Positions 1-9,205 of a stretch of 64,000 bases of DNA are shown here, in pieces. The stretch is from Pseudoduganella namucuonensis (GTDB lineage Bacteria > Pseudomonadota > Gammaproteobacteria > Burkholderiales > Burkholderiaceae_D): contig NZ_FPBO01000001.1 of the NCBI RefSeq assembly GCF_900116645.1, positions 1 through 64,000 on the forward strand, read 5' to 3'. Every line of letters starts with the position of its first letter. Positions within the stretch are counted from its first letter, which is position 1. A program made the translations under genes and the position numbers. Under the pieces are notes generated by a model. The model had not been told where the DNA came from. It was given only the letters and a program-made list of their open reading frames with translations, and made no database searches.

Positions 1-65
1 GGCTGGGTGTGGAAGCGCAGTAATGCGTTAAGCTAACCAGTACTAATTGCCCGTAAGGCTTGTCC
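1..65 (+). rRNA. rrl: 23S ribosomal RNA, 3' end (partial)
   Basis: The first 65 bases match the conserved 3' terminus of bacterial 23S rRNA: the strings AAGCGCAGTAATGCGTTAAG and CTAACCAGTACTAATTGCCC are visible, with the betaproteobacterial ending GTAAGGCTTG. The gene enters from the left edge. The exact mature 3' end cannot be fixed by eye. A spacer of about 140 bases, without any tRNA that I can see, leads to the 5S gene. Confidence 0.93.
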
Positions 66-204
66 CTATAACATTGATAAGTTGTAGGCGGGAAGTGCGC
101 ATGTTGTGCGTAGTTGATACGCGATCGCTACAATAATAAATCCGAATTCTTCCAAGTTTTAGAGCCTTGCTGCCCAATCGGGAGCAATGTCTCGTACAAG
201 TCAA

Positions 205-320
205 AGCCTGATGACCATAGCAAATCGGTCCCACCCCTTCCCATCCCGAACAGGACCGTGAAACGATTTTGCGCCGATGATAGTGCTGCAACCAGTGTGA
301 AAGTAGGTTATCGTCAGGCT
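205..320 (+). rRNA. rrf: 5S ribosomal RNA
   Basis: About 116 bases with the 5S hallmarks: GCCTGATGACCATAGC at the start, GGTCCCACCCCTTCCCATCC in the middle, CGAACAGGACCGTGAAACG, and GAAAGTAGGTTATCGTCAGG at the end. The terminal segments pair (GCCTGA with TCAGGC). It follows the 23S end and is followed by a terminator, so it closes an rRNA operon. End points are accurate to a few bases. Confidence 0.93.
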
Positions 321-333
321 AGTTATACAGAAG

Positions 334-366
334 AACCCCCGTTTGGCGAAAGCCGGCGGGGGTTTT
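334..366 (+). terminator. intrinsic terminator of the rRNA operon
   Basis: An AACCCCC arm pairs with GGGGGTT, and an inner GGC/GCC pair closes a GAAA loop; five T's follow. It lies 14 bases after the 5S gene, which fits the end of the rRNA transcript. Confidence 0.85.
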
Positions 367-388
367 TCGCTTTTGTGCGCCGTTTTTT

Positions 389-736
389 TTATATCCCCCA
401 CATCACGTCGTGGCCGTCCGTCATGGCGGTGCGCAGCATTTCCAGCAGCGGGTAGACGCGCGCGGCGAAGCCCACGTGCTGCTTTTCCACCAGGTCGGGA
501 CCGTCGCCGTCCAGTGCGTCGGTGTTGTGGGTGGAGTCCGGGTGGTGCTCGATGTCCATGTCCGGGTGCAGCTTGGAGAGCTCGATCTCCTTTTCCAGCG
601 CCGCCAGCGCCGTTGGCACCTCGGCGGCCGTGATCACCCCACGCGTCGGACTCTTGTTCAACAACTCAAGAATACGCTCGGCGTGTTCCTTGTACATCAT
701 GACGGCTGGAGATGATTTGGATTTGAACGTGATCAT
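389..736 (-). CDS. DUF1840 family protein
   Basis: A 115-residue cytosolic protein starting MITFKSKSSPAVMMYKEHAE. I recognise the DUF1840 pattern: the MITFKSK start, a MYxEHAxxxLxLL helix, the phrase RGVITAAEVP, and a final segment around a PLLEML helix. Its function is unknown. The region between residues 55 and 85 is acidic and likely flexible. The start at 736 was chosen over an upstream in-frame ATG because family members begin at MITFKS. It is convergent to the rRNA operon, with the rRNA terminator between them. No operon partner is evident; the next gene upstream (lipoprotein) is on the same strand about 75 bases away. Confidence 0.8.
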   Translation of the reverse strand: MITFKSKSSPAVMMYKEHAERILELLNKSPTRGVITAAEVPTALAALEKEIELSKLHPDMDIEHHPDSTHNTDALDGDGPDLVEKQHVGFAARVYPLLEMLRTAMTDGHDVMWGI

Positions 737-812
737 GGCCCTATTCCCATTCTTGTTGTTCGTGATGAAAAGATAGCACGACTTGCGCGCTCGCACACTA
801 CGCTTGCACTCA

Positions 813-1346
813 TCAATTCAGCTTGAACGAACTCATGAAGGTTTCAACTGCGTCCTTCACCATGTGTTTTTCCCGGCCAACAACGATAACCTGGTAAACA
901 CGTTTATCTTTGGCAACGAAATGCCCGACCATCAACACCGGCTCGCCGTTGCGCGAGCCCTTGGCTTCGATGTCGATGGTGCTTTGCTGGCGTCCGCCGG
1001 CGGACGAGCTGGCCTGCTTTTCCGACGTGACGGTGGCCTTGATGTTGCCCACCATGGTGGTTTTCATCGCGGCGAGCGCAAGCTGCGCCGCCGCGGGGTC
1101 CGGCAACTCCGCGCTGCCGACGGCGAACATGGCGCCGTCCACCTCGGCCGCCGCCATGTGCATGTTGACATTCTGGCCGCCCAGGCTGATGGCGCGGGTC
1201 TGCGTGGCCGGCTTGGCGGGGAACAGCACCGCGTACGGCGCCTCGCTGGCGCGGTAGTCGCGCCAGTCGAACTTGGGACTGCAGGCGCTGAAGACGCAAG
1301 CGGCCGCGACGGCGGTCCCTATCGTGACTAGGAATCTGATTTTCAT
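813..1346 (-). CDS. small secreted lipoprotein, function unknown
   Basis: A 177-residue protein beginning MKIRFLVTIGTAVAAACVFS, followed by a lipobox FSAC with the lipidated cysteine at residue 22, so it is probably anchored to a membrane facing the periplasm. After the cysteine comes SPKFDWRDYR and a single globular domain ending in a helix (DAVETFMSSFKLN). I do not recognise a named family with certainty. The pattern (a strand with the phrase APYAVLFPAKP, later a VYQVIVVG strand and the terminal FxSSFK) recalls small domains that are often annotated only as hypothetical. It lies 42 bases downstream of comM on the same strand and may be cotranscribed with it. The start at 1346 gives a canonical signal peptide; an upstream in-frame ATG would spoil it. 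Confidence 0.75.
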   Translation of the reverse strand: MKIRFLVTIGTAVAAACVFSACSPKFDWRDYRASEAPYAVLFPAKPATQTRAISLGGQNVNMHMAAAEVDGAMFAVGSAELPDPAAAQLALAAMKTTMVGNIKATVTSEKQASSSAGGRQQSTIDIEAKGSRNGEPVLMVGHFVAKDKRVYQVIVVGREKHMVKDAVETFMSSFKLN

Positions 1347-1388
1347 GGTGTGATGGTAGCAGGGCGCAAGCGCGCACGCCATCCACCC

Positions 1389-2903
1389 TTACAGGTCCAG
1401 CAGTGCGCGGCGGTACTGGATCGCCTCTTTCACGTGCTCGCATCTGATGGCCTTGGACTGCGCCAGGTCGGCGATGGTGCGCGCCACCCGCAGCACGCGG
1501 TGGTAGGCGCGCGCCGACCAGTTGAACTTGACCATGGAGTCGCGCAGCACGGCTTGCCCCTCCTTGTCCAGCTTGCAGTGGCGGTCGATCTCGCGCGTGC
1601 CCAGGCGCTGATTGCTGGTCCCCTGCCGCGCGTGCTGGGCGGCGAAGGCCAGCGCGACGCGCGCCGCGATGTCCGGCGACGGCTCGCCGTCCGCGTCCGC
1701 ATGCAACTCCTCGCTGGTCAGGGGCAGGACCGCCAGCAGCAGGTCCATGCGGTCCAGCAGCGGCCCCGAGATCCTGGCCTGGTAGCGCAGGATGGTGTCG
1801 GGCGGGCATTTGCAGCGCCCGCTGGGGTGGCCGTGATAGCCGCAGGGGCAGCCGTTCATGGCGGCGATCAGCTGGAAGCGGGCCGGGAAATCGGCCTGCC
1901 GCCGGGCCCGAGAGATGGTGACGCGGCCGGATTCCAGCGGTTCGCGCAGCACTTCCAGCACCCGGCGGTCGAATTCCGGCAGCTCGTCGAGGAACAGCAC
2001 CCCGCAATGCGCCAGCGAGATCTCGCCGGGATGGGGCACGCTGCCGCCGCCGACCAGCGCGGCGCCGGACGCGGTATGGTGGGGAGCCCTGAACGGGCGC
2101 AGCTTCCACTGGCCGGCGTTGAAGCGCCCGGCCAGCGATTGCACGGCGGCCGATTCCAGCGCCTCCTCGTCGGTCATGGCCGGCAGCAGGCCGGCGAAGC
2201 GGTTGGCCAGCATGCTTTTGCCGGTGCCTGGCGGTCCGACCAGCAACACATTGTGCGCGCCTGCGGCCGCCACCTCCAGCGCGCGCTTGATGAGCGACTG
2301 TCCCTTGACGTCGGCGAAATCGGGATAGCCGGGAATCGCGGGCGCCGGCGCGGACACGTGGCGCGCCAGCGCCGCCTGGCCGTGCTGCGCGAAGTGGGCG
2401 CACACCTCGGTCAGCGAGGTGGCGGGATAGATGGCCGCGCCTTGCACCAGGGCGGCCTCGTCGGCATTGGCCCGCGGCAGGATGAAGCAGCGGCCGGCGC
2501 TGCGCGGATCGCGCTGCATGGCGAAGGTCATGGCCAGCGCGCCGCGGATGGGGCGCAGCTCGCCGGACAGCGACAGTTCGCCGGCGAACTCGTAATCGCG
2601 CAGCGGGGTGGTGGGGATCTGGCCGGAGGCGGCCAGGATGCCGAGCGCGATCGGCAGGTCGAAGCGGCCGGATTCCTTGGGCAGGTCGGCCGGCGCCAGG
2701 TTGACGGTGATGCGTTGCGCCGGCATCTCGTAGCCGCCGTTCACGATCGCCGCCCGGACCCGGTCGCGCGCCTCCTTCACTTCGGTTTCCGGCAGGCCGA
2801 CGATGGCGAAGGCGGGCAGGCCGTTGGCCAGGTGCACCTCGACGCTGACTTCCGGCGCTTCCATGCCCGCCAGGGCGCGGCTGCGAACGACGGCTAGGCT
2901 CAT
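1389..2903 (-). CDS. comM: YifB/ComM family Mg-chelatase-like AAA+ ATPase
   Basis: A 504-residue cytosolic hexameric helicase. In other bacteria ComM drives branch migration during natural transformation. The N-terminal 170 residues form the Lon-protease-like fold (phrases VEVHLANGLPAFAIVGLPE and ITVNLAPADLPKESGRFDLP). The AAA+ core follows, with Walker A GPPGTGKS at residues 223-230, LFLDELPEF as Walker B, and a cysteine-rich insert NGCPCGYHG...GRCKCPP near residue 355. The C-terminal Mg-chelatase domain carries SARAYHRVLRVARTIADL. The length is usual for the family. It is followed by the lipoprotein gene; upstream, a gap of about 210 bases separates it from ubiK. Its presence suggests competence, but no uptake genes are in the window. 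Confidence 0.95.
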   Translation of the reverse strand: MSLAVVRSRALAGMEAPEVSVEVHLANGLPAFAIVGLPETEVKEARDRVRAAIVNGGYEMPAQRITVNLAPADLPKESGRFDLPIALGILAASGQIPTTPLRDYEFAGELSLSGELRPIRGALAMTFAMQRDPRSAGRCFILPRANADEAALVQGAAIYPATSLTEVCAHFAQHGQAALARHVSAPAPAIPGYPDFADVKGQSLIKRALEVAAAGAHNVLLVGPPGTGKSMLANRFAGLLPAMTDEEALESAAVQSLAGRFNAGQWKLRPFRAPHHTASGAALVGGGSVPHPGEISLAHCGVLFLDELPEFDRRVLEVLREPLESGRVTISRARRQADFPARFQLIAAMNGCPCGYHGHPSGRCKCPPDTILRYQARISGPLLDRMDLLLAVLPLTSEELHADADGEPSPDIAARVALAFAAQHARQGTSNQRLGTREIDRHCKLDKEGQAVLRDSMVKFNWSARAYHRVLRVARTIADLAQSKAIRCEHVKEAIQYRRALLDL

Positions 2904-3112
2904 GGCGCTTCCCGAGCTTGCGTGGACGGATTCCTAGGCTAGCAAACCGGGGCGGGGGGCGTTTTGCGGGCGCACAAAGGCCGGGCGGCGCGGCGATTTT
3001 CGCCGATTCACCGAAATGGTGCACGCGTCCGGGGAGGGGGCCAGGGAGCCGCCGGGGCGGCTGCGGGATGGCTTTTTTCGGTGCAGCACGCCGCGCCGAA
3101 AGGGGGGAACGG

Positions 3113-3358
3113 TTACTTCTGCTCGGCGATTTTGGCTTCCAGTTCGGCCAAACGCGTCTCCAGCGCCTCGAGCTTGGCGCGGGTCTTGGCCAGCACCTGG
3201 GTTTGCACGTCGAATTCCTCGCGCGTGACCAGGTCCAGCTTGGCGAAACCCTGGGTCATCATCGACTTCACGTTCTTTTCGATGTCCTTGGCTGGAGAAT
3301 TCTCAATCGCCTGGTTGATCTTGCTCTGCATTTCGTTGAAAAAATTGTTCATGTCCAT
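3113..3358 (-). CDS. ubiK: ubiquinone biosynthesis accessory factor UbiK (YqiC/BMFP family)
   Basis: An 81-residue protein, MDMNNFFNEMQSKINQAIEN, with the amphipathic N-terminal helix and the C-terminal heptad coiled coil (LAKTRAKLEALETRLAELEA) typical of the BMFP/YqiC family. UbiK binds UbiJ and lipid and helps aerobic ubiquinone synthesis. The phrase VTREEFDVQTQVL is the family signature. It diverges from the nitrogen-regulated porin operon; the start codons are 234 bases apart and the NtrC sites lie 40-75 bases upstream of ubiK. A GGAG stands nine bases before the start. Whether NtrC also affects ubiK cannot be told from sequence. Confidence 0.88.
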   Translation of the reverse strand: MDMNNFFNEMQSKINQAIENSPAKDIEKNVKSMMTQGFAKLDLVTREEFDVQTQVLAKTRAKLEALETRLAELEAKIAEQK

Positions 3359-3396
3359 GGTGTTTCTCCGTCGGGTGTGAGAGGTGCGTCTTAAAA

Positions 3397-3413
3397 TGCA
3401 CCAATCAGGTGCG
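3397..3413 (+). promoter_or_regulatory. NtrC binding site, distal
   Basis: TGCACCAATCAGGTGCG matches the NtrC consensus TGCACCA-N4-TGGTGCA-type dyad at nearly every position (TGCACC against GGTGCG). It stands about 95 bases upstream of the sigma-54 promoter, a usual enhancer position. Confidence 0.82.
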
Positions 3414-3417
3414 ACGA

Positions 3418-3434
3418 CGCATTAAGATGGTGCA
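3418..3434 (+). promoter_or_regulatory. NtrC binding site, proximal
   Basis: CGCATTAAGATGGTGCA has a perfect right half site (TGGTGCA) and a degenerate left half. Its centre is 21 bases from that of the first site, about two helical turns, so both lie on the same DNA face, as expected for cooperative NtrC dimers. Confidence 0.75.
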
Positions 3435-3495
3435 GATTTTCCGCGATAGTCGCCGCCGTGTGCGCTAACTAACCGACAAGTTTGTGGATCGTAGC

Positions 3496-3511
3496 TGGCA
3501 CGCATTCTGCT
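3496..3511 (+). promoter_or_regulatory. sigma-54 (RpoN) -24/-12 promoter
   Basis: TGGCACGCATTCTGCT has the invariant GG and GC separated by exactly ten bases and the preferred TGGCAC block at -24. With the two NtrC sites upstream it forms a complete nitrogen-regulated promoter for the porin-glnK-amtB operon. Transcription would start near 3523, giving a leader of about 70 bases. Confidence 0.87.
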
Positions 3512-3592
3512 AAAGGACTAGGGGAACGTTTAGGCCTAGCCTGGATTTTAAACCGCAATAGCTACAAAAGTTCAAACTAAAAGGATATCGCC

Positions 3593-4689
<1,097 letters not shown>

Positions 4690-4702
4690 GGGAATCTTTG
4701 AA

Positions 4703-6268
4703 ATGAAGAAAACTATAACCAAACTGCTGGCTGGGGCCGCCGTCCTGTTTGCCTTTAGCGGCGCCCTGCCTGCCTACGCGCAAGACGCCAAGCCGGCCGA
4801 CGCGCCGGCCGCTTCCGCCCCGGCCGCGGCAGCGCCCGCCGCCGAGGCACCCGCCGCCGCGCCCGCCGCCGCCGCCCCGGCTCCGGCCGCCGCCGCGGCG
4901 CCAGCCGCCGCGCCGGCCGACGCCCCGGCCGCGCCCAAGCCCGTCGCCAACAAGGGCGACACCGCCTGGATGTTCGTCGCCACGCTGCTGGTGATCCTGA
5001 TGACCATCCCCGGCCTGGCCCTGTTCTACGGCGGCCTGGTCCGTTCCAAAAACATGCTGTCCGTGCTGCTGCAGGTGTTCTTCGTGTTCGCGCTGGTGAT
5101 CACGCTGTGGTGCCTGTACGGCTACTCGCTGGCCTTCACCGAGGGCGGCGCGTTCTACGGCAAGTTCGACCGCCTGTTCCTGAACGGTATCTGGGATCCG
5201 GTCAACGCCACGTTCACCTCGGCCGCCACCTTCAGCAAGGGTGTCGTGATTCCCGAGTTCATCTTCGTCGCCTTCCAGGGCACCTTCGCCGCCATCACCT
5301 GCGGCCTGATCGTCGGCGCCTTCGCCGAGCGCGTGAAGTTCAGCGCCGTGCTGGCCTTCGTGGTGCTGTGGTTCACCTTCTCCTACCTGCCGGTCGCGCA
5401 CATGGTCTGGTTCTGGACCGGCCCTGACGCCATCGTCGACGCCGCCGCCGCCACCACCGAGGCGGCCAAGGCCGGCTTCATCTGGCAAAAAGGCGCGCTG
5501 GACTTCGCCGGCGGCACCGTGGTGCACATCAACGCCGCCGTGGCCGGCCTGGTCGGCGCCATCATGATCGGCAAGCGCGTCGGCTACGGCCGCGAATCCA
5601 TGGCGCCGCACTCCCTGACCATGACCATGGTCGGCGCCTCGCTGCTGTGGGTGGGCTGGTTCGGCTTCAACGCCGGCTCCGCGCTGGAAGCGGGCGACGT
5701 GGCCGCGCTGGCCTTCCTGAACACGCTGCTGGCGACCGCCGCCGCCACCGTGTCGTGGGTGTTCGGCGAGTGGATGGTGAAGGGCAAGCCTTCGATGCTG
5801 GGCGGCGCGTCCGGCGCGGTGGCCGGCCTGGTGGCCATCACCCCGGCGGCCGGCTATGTCGGCCCGATGGGCGGCCTGGTGATCGGCCTGCTGGCCGGCA
5901 TCATCTGCCTGTGGGGCGTGAACGGCCTGAAACGCCTGATCGGCGCCGACGACTCGCTGGACGTGTTCGGCGTGCACGGCGTGGGCGGTATCCTGGGCGC
6001 GGTCCTGACCGGCGTGTTCGCTTCGCCGTCGCTGGGCGGCCAGGGCATCTTCGACTACGTCGCCAACAAGATGTCGCCGGACTACTCGATCAGCGGCCAG
6101 GTCATCACCCAGCTGACCGCGGTCGGCATCACCATCGCCTGGTCGGCCGTGGTGTCGGTGGTCGCCTACAAGCTGGTGGACATCGTCATCGGCCTGCGCG
6201 TGCCGGAAGAGGAAGAGCGCGAAGGCCTGGACATCACCAGCCATGGCGAGTCCGCGTACCACTCCTGA
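4703..6268 (+). CDS. amtB: ammonium transporter AmtB
   Basis: A 521-residue inner-membrane ammonium channel. Residues 1-30 are a signal peptide (cleavage after AYA). Residues 31-85 are an alanine/proline-rich linker unusual in its length. The Amt core then starts at GDTAWMFVATLLVILMTIPG and carries the conserved phrases ALFYGGLVRSKN, GGTVVHINAAVAGLVGA, and GVHGVGGILGAVLTGVFAS, which contains the second pore histidine. The cytosolic tail ends in LDITSHGESAYHS, the GlnK-binding tail type. The start at 4703 gives the signal peptide and sits 13 bases after glnK; an upstream in-frame ATG lies inside glnK. A terminator follows. Confidence 0.95.
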   Translation: MKKTITKLLAGAAVLFAFSGALPAYAQDAKPADAPAASAPAAAAPAAEAPAAAPAAAAPAPAAAAAPAAAPADAPAAPKPVANKGDTAWMFVATLLVILMTIPGLALFYGGLVRSKNMLSVLLQVFFVFALVITLWCLYGYSLAFTEGGAFYGKFDRLFLNGIWDPVNATFTSAATFSKGVVIPEFIFVAFQGTFAAITCGLIVGAFAERVKFSAVLAFVVLWFTFSYLPVAHMVWFWTGPDAIVDAAAATTEAAKAGFIWQKGALDFAGGTVVHINAAVAGLVGAIMIGKRVGYGRESMAPHSLTMTMVGASLLWVGWFGFNAGSALEAGDVAALAFLNTLLATAAATVSWVFGEWMVKGKPSMLGGASGAVAGLVAITPAAGYVGPMGGLVIGLLAGIICLWGVNGLKRLIGADDSLDVFGVHGVGGILGAVLTGVFASPSLGGQGIFDYVANKMSPDYSISGQVITQLTAVGITIAWSAVVSVVAYKLVDIVIGLRVPEEEEREGLDITSHGESAYHS

Positions 6269-6305
6269 TCCGCACTCCTGAGCGCGATTTGTCGCGCAAT
6301 CAGTG

Positions 6306-6333
6306 AAAAGGCGCCCATTCGGGCGCCTTTTTA
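6306..6333 (+). terminator. intrinsic terminator after amtB
   Basis: AAGGCGCCC pairs with GGGCGCCTT around an ATTC loop, followed by further T's. It ends the porin-glnK-amtB transcript. Confidence 0.85.
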
Positions 6334-6427
6334 CGTTCATAAACCTTTAAATTCCCGGTTTTGCCCCGATTTGGTGAGTTTGCACGGTAATATAAGATTG
6401 TTTTCCGCTGTTGTTAAGGAAGTAACC

Positions 6428-7729
6428 ATGGTTCCCCACCTCGTCACGGCACTCACCGGACCGCTGCTCGACCTCGAAGAAAAGATCATCGCCGCCACGC
6501 CGGCCATCGAACGCTGGTTCCGCCTCGAGTGGCAGGAGCACACGCCGCCGTTCTATTGCTCGGTCGACCTGCGCAACGCCGGCTACAAGCTGGCCCCGGT
6601 CGACACCAACCTGTTCCCGGGCCGCTTCAACCACCTGGCCAGCGAGATGCTGCCGCTGTCCGTGCAGGCCGCCATGGCCGCCATCGACAAATACTGCCCG
6701 GACGCGCGCAACCTGCTGTTGATCCCGGAAATCCACGACCGCCACCCGACCTACCTGGACAACGTGGCGCGCCTGATGCAGATCTTCCGCCAGACCGGCC
6801 TGCACGTGCGCCTGGGCTCGCTGTCGCCGGAGATCACGCAGCCGACGCCGCTGGCGCTGCCGGACGGCAACATGCTGGTGATCGAGCCGCTGGTGCGCTC
6901 GCCCAACGGGCGCCGCCTGGGGCTGAAGGATTTCGACCCGTGCACCATCCTGCTCAACAACGACCTGTCCGCCGGCATCCCGGACATCCTGCAGAACATC
7001 CACGAGCAGAGCCTGCTGCCGCCGCTGCACGCGGGCTGGGCGCTGCGCCGCAAGAGCAACCATTTCAGCGCCTACGACGAGGTGGCCAAGAAGTTCGGCA
7101 AGCTGATCGGCGTGGACCCGTGGATGCTCAACCCCTTCCACGCCAAGTGCGGCGAGGTGGACGTGCACGGCGGCGACGGGCTGGATTGCCTGGCCACCAA
7201 CGTCGACGCGCTGCTGGCCAAGATCCGCAAGAAGTACAAGGAATACGGCATCAAGGACCAGAAGCCCTTCGTCATCATCAAGCCGGACGCGGGCACCTAC
7301 GGCAAGGGCATCATCTCGATCCGCGACGCGGCCGAGCTGAAGGACCTGTCGGCGGCCCAGCGCGAGCGCATGTCGGTGGTCAAGGACGGCAAGGTGGTGT
7401 CGGACCTGAACATCCAGGAGGGCGTGCCGACCTTCGAGAGCATCAAGGAATCGGTGGCCGAGCCGGTGGTCTACATGATAGACCGCTACGTGGTGGGCGG
7501 CTTCTACCGCGTGCACGCCGAGCGCGGCGTGGAGCAGAACCTGAACGCGCCGGGCGCGCAGTCGGTGCCGCTGGCGTTCGCGCAGCAGCACGCGGTGCCG
7601 GACGTCAAGGCCAAGCCGGGCACGGCGGCGCCGAACCGCTTCTACGTGTACGGCGTGGTGGCGCGGCTGGCGCTGCTGGCGGCGTCGCTGGAGATGGAGC
7701 GCACCGATCCGAATCCCGAGGTGTATTGA
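6428..7729 (+). CDS. gshA: glutamate--cysteine ligase (proteobacterial GshA type)
   Basis: A 433-residue enzyme that makes gamma-glutamylcysteine, the first step of glutathione synthesis. It belongs to the GshA family found in Burkholderiales-type bacteria (Pfam GshA), not the E. coli family. Recognised phrases are FYCSVDLRNAGYKLAPVDTN, FPGRFNHLASEM, HFSAYDEVAKKFGKLIG, and FVIIKPDAGTYGKGIISI, the last typical of an ATP-grasp-like nucleotide site. The start at 6428 has AAGGAAG nine bases upstream. It is followed by gshB 75 bases later, so both glutathione enzymes are probably made together. An AT-rich segment with TAATATAAG lies just upstream and may hold the -10, but I see no clear -35. Confidence 0.92.
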   Translation: MVPHLVTALTGPLLDLEEKIIAATPAIERWFRLEWQEHTPPFYCSVDLRNAGYKLAPVDTNLFPGRFNHLASEMLPLSVQAAMAAIDKYCPDARNLLLIPEIHDRHPTYLDNVARLMQIFRQTGLHVRLGSLSPEITQPTPLALPDGNMLVIEPLVRSPNGRRLGLKDFDPCTILLNNDLSAGIPDILQNIHEQSLLPPLHAGWALRRKSNHFSAYDEVAKKFGKLIGVDPWMLNPFHAKCGEVDVHGGDGLDCLATNVDALLAKIRKKYKEYGIKDQKPFVIIKPDAGTYGKGIISIRDAAELKDLSAAQRERMSVVKDGKVVSDLNIQEGVPTFESIKESVAEPVVYMIDRYVVGGFYRVHAERGVEQNLNAPGAQSVPLAFAQQHAVPDVKAKPGTAAPNRFYVYGVVARLALLAASLEMERTDPNPEVY

Positions 7730-7804
7730 CGGTATGGCCGCCCGCGCCGGTGCGGCGCGGCAAACTCGGCTAAAATCTGAGCATTATCTCAACCGGATGC
7801 GTCC

Positions 7805-8758
7805 ATGAAAATTGCATTCCTCGCCGATCCACTGGCAGGCTTCAAGACCTACAAGGATTCGACTTACGCCATGATGGCCGAGGCCGCGCGCCGCGGCCAC
7901 GAGATCCATGCCTTCGAACAGAAGGACATGGCGCTTTACGAGGGCGTGGTGAGCGCCAGGACCGCGCGCGTCACGCTGACCGGCGACGCCGACGACTGGT
8001 TCCGCGCCGAGCCGCAACAGGAATCGACGCTGGACGCCTTCGACGCCGTCATCCAGCGCAAGGATCCGCCGTTCGACATGGAATACGTGTACGGCACCTA
8101 CCTGCTGCAACTGGCCGAGAAGCAGGGCGCGCGCGTGTTCAACCGCCCGTCCGCGATCCGCGACCACAACGAGAAGCTGTCCATCGCCCAGTTCCCGCAA
8201 TTCACCGCGCCCACGCTGGTGGCATCGAGCGAGGCGCGCCTGCGCGCCTTCCAGGCCCAGCACGGCGACGTGATCCTCAAGCCGCTGGACGGCATGGGCG
8301 GCGCCGGGGTGTTCCGCGTCAAGGCCGACGGCCTGAACCTGGGCGCCATCATCGAGACGCTGACCGACAACGGCCGCCGCACCATCATGGCGCAGCGCTA
8401 CATCCCGGACATCGTCAAGGGCGACAAGCGCATCCTGGTGATCGACGGCAAACCGGTGCCGTACTCGCTGGCGCGCATTCCGCAGGCCGGCGAGGTGCGC
8501 GGCAACCTGGCCGCCGGCGGCACCGGCGTGGCGCAGCCGCTGACGGCGCGCGACCTGGAAATCGCCGAAACGCTGGGCCCGGTGCTGGCGGCGCGCGGGC
8601 TGTTGCTGGTAGGATTGGACGTGATCGGCGACTACCTGACCGAGATCAACGTCACCAGCCCGACCTGCTTCCAGGAGATCACGCAGCAGACCGGCTTCCA
8701 GGTCGCGTCCATGTTCATCGACGCGGTCGAGGCCAACACGCAGTCGGCGCAGGTGTAG
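7805..8758 (+). CDS. gshB: glutathione synthetase
   Basis: A 317-residue ATP-grasp ligase joining glycine to gamma-glutamylcysteine. It begins MKIAFLADPLAGFKTYKDST and has the family marks RKDPPFDMEYVYGTYLL, NRPSAIRDHNEKL, ILKPLDGMGGAGVFRV (glycine-rich ATP loop), DKRILVIDGKPVP, and LTEINVTSPTCFQEI (metal and substrate residues). Its length is normal. It lies between gshA and the EIIA gene; only six bases separate it from the latter, so a gshB-PTS transcript is likely. Confidence 0.96.
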   Translation: MKIAFLADPLAGFKTYKDSTYAMMAEAARRGHEIHAFEQKDMALYEGVVSARTARVTLTGDADDWFRAEPQQESTLDAFDAVIQRKDPPFDMEYVYGTYLLQLAEKQGARVFNRPSAIRDHNEKLSIAQFPQFTAPTLVASSEARLRAFQAQHGDVILKPLDGMGGAGVFRVKADGLNLGAIIETLTDNGRRTIMAQRYIPDIVKGDKRILVIDGKPVPYSLARIPQAGEVRGNLAAGGTGVAQPLTARDLEIAETLGPVLAARGLLLVGLDVIGDYLTEINVTSPTCFQEITQQTGFQVASMFIDAVEANTQSAQV

Positions 8759-8764
8759 GCGGCC

Positions 8765-9166
8765 ATGGTCGGCATACTGCTCATGACGCACGCGCCGCTG
8801 GGACAGGCCTTCATCGCGGCCTGCAACCACGTGTTCCGCGGCGCGACCGAAAGGCTGGAGGCGATCGACGTGGTGGCGGACCAGGACCTGGGCGAGGTCC
8901 AGCAACTGGCCAGCGAGGCCATCGCGCGCCTGGACGAGGGCGACGGCGTGCTGGTGATCACCGACATCAAGGGCGGCACGCCCGCCAACTGCTGCAACAA
9001 GCTGGCCGACGCCGGCCGGGTCGAGGTGATCGCCGGCATCAGCATGCCGATGCTGCTGCGCGCGATCACCTACCGCCGCGACACGCTGGACGTGGTGGTG
9101 GAGATGGCGCTGGCGGGCGCGCAGAGCGGCGCGGTCAGGGTGGACAACCGCATCCGGGTGGTGTGA
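8765..9166 (+). CDS. PTS EIIA component, mannose (fructose/Man) family
   Basis: A 133-residue soluble domain of the EIIA-Man fold. The phosphorylated histidine is H9 in LLMTHAPLGQAF. DGVLVITDIKGGTPANCCN is the conserved region after the second strand. No EIIB or membrane EIIC gene follows, so this cannot be a complete sugar importer. With HPr and EI directly downstream it forms the incomplete PTS known from many betaproteobacteria, where phosphorylation serves regulation (for example of carbon storage). Whether that applies here is inference. Confidence 0.9.
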   Translation: MVGILLMTHAPLGQAFIAACNHVFRGATERLEAIDVVADQDLGEVQQLASEAIARLDEGDGVLVITDIKGGTPANCCNKLADAGRVEVIAGISMPMLLRAITYRRDTLDVVVEMALAGAQSGAVRVDNRIRVV

Positions 9167-9205
9167 TGCCGCTGGGTTTATTAACGTAGGTCGAGACGAT
9201 AAAAA

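Noticed and set aside
114-455. Open frames across the 5S region on both strands
   Set aside because: They overlap the 5S rRNA and its terminator; the translations show no family and the RNA explains the sequence.
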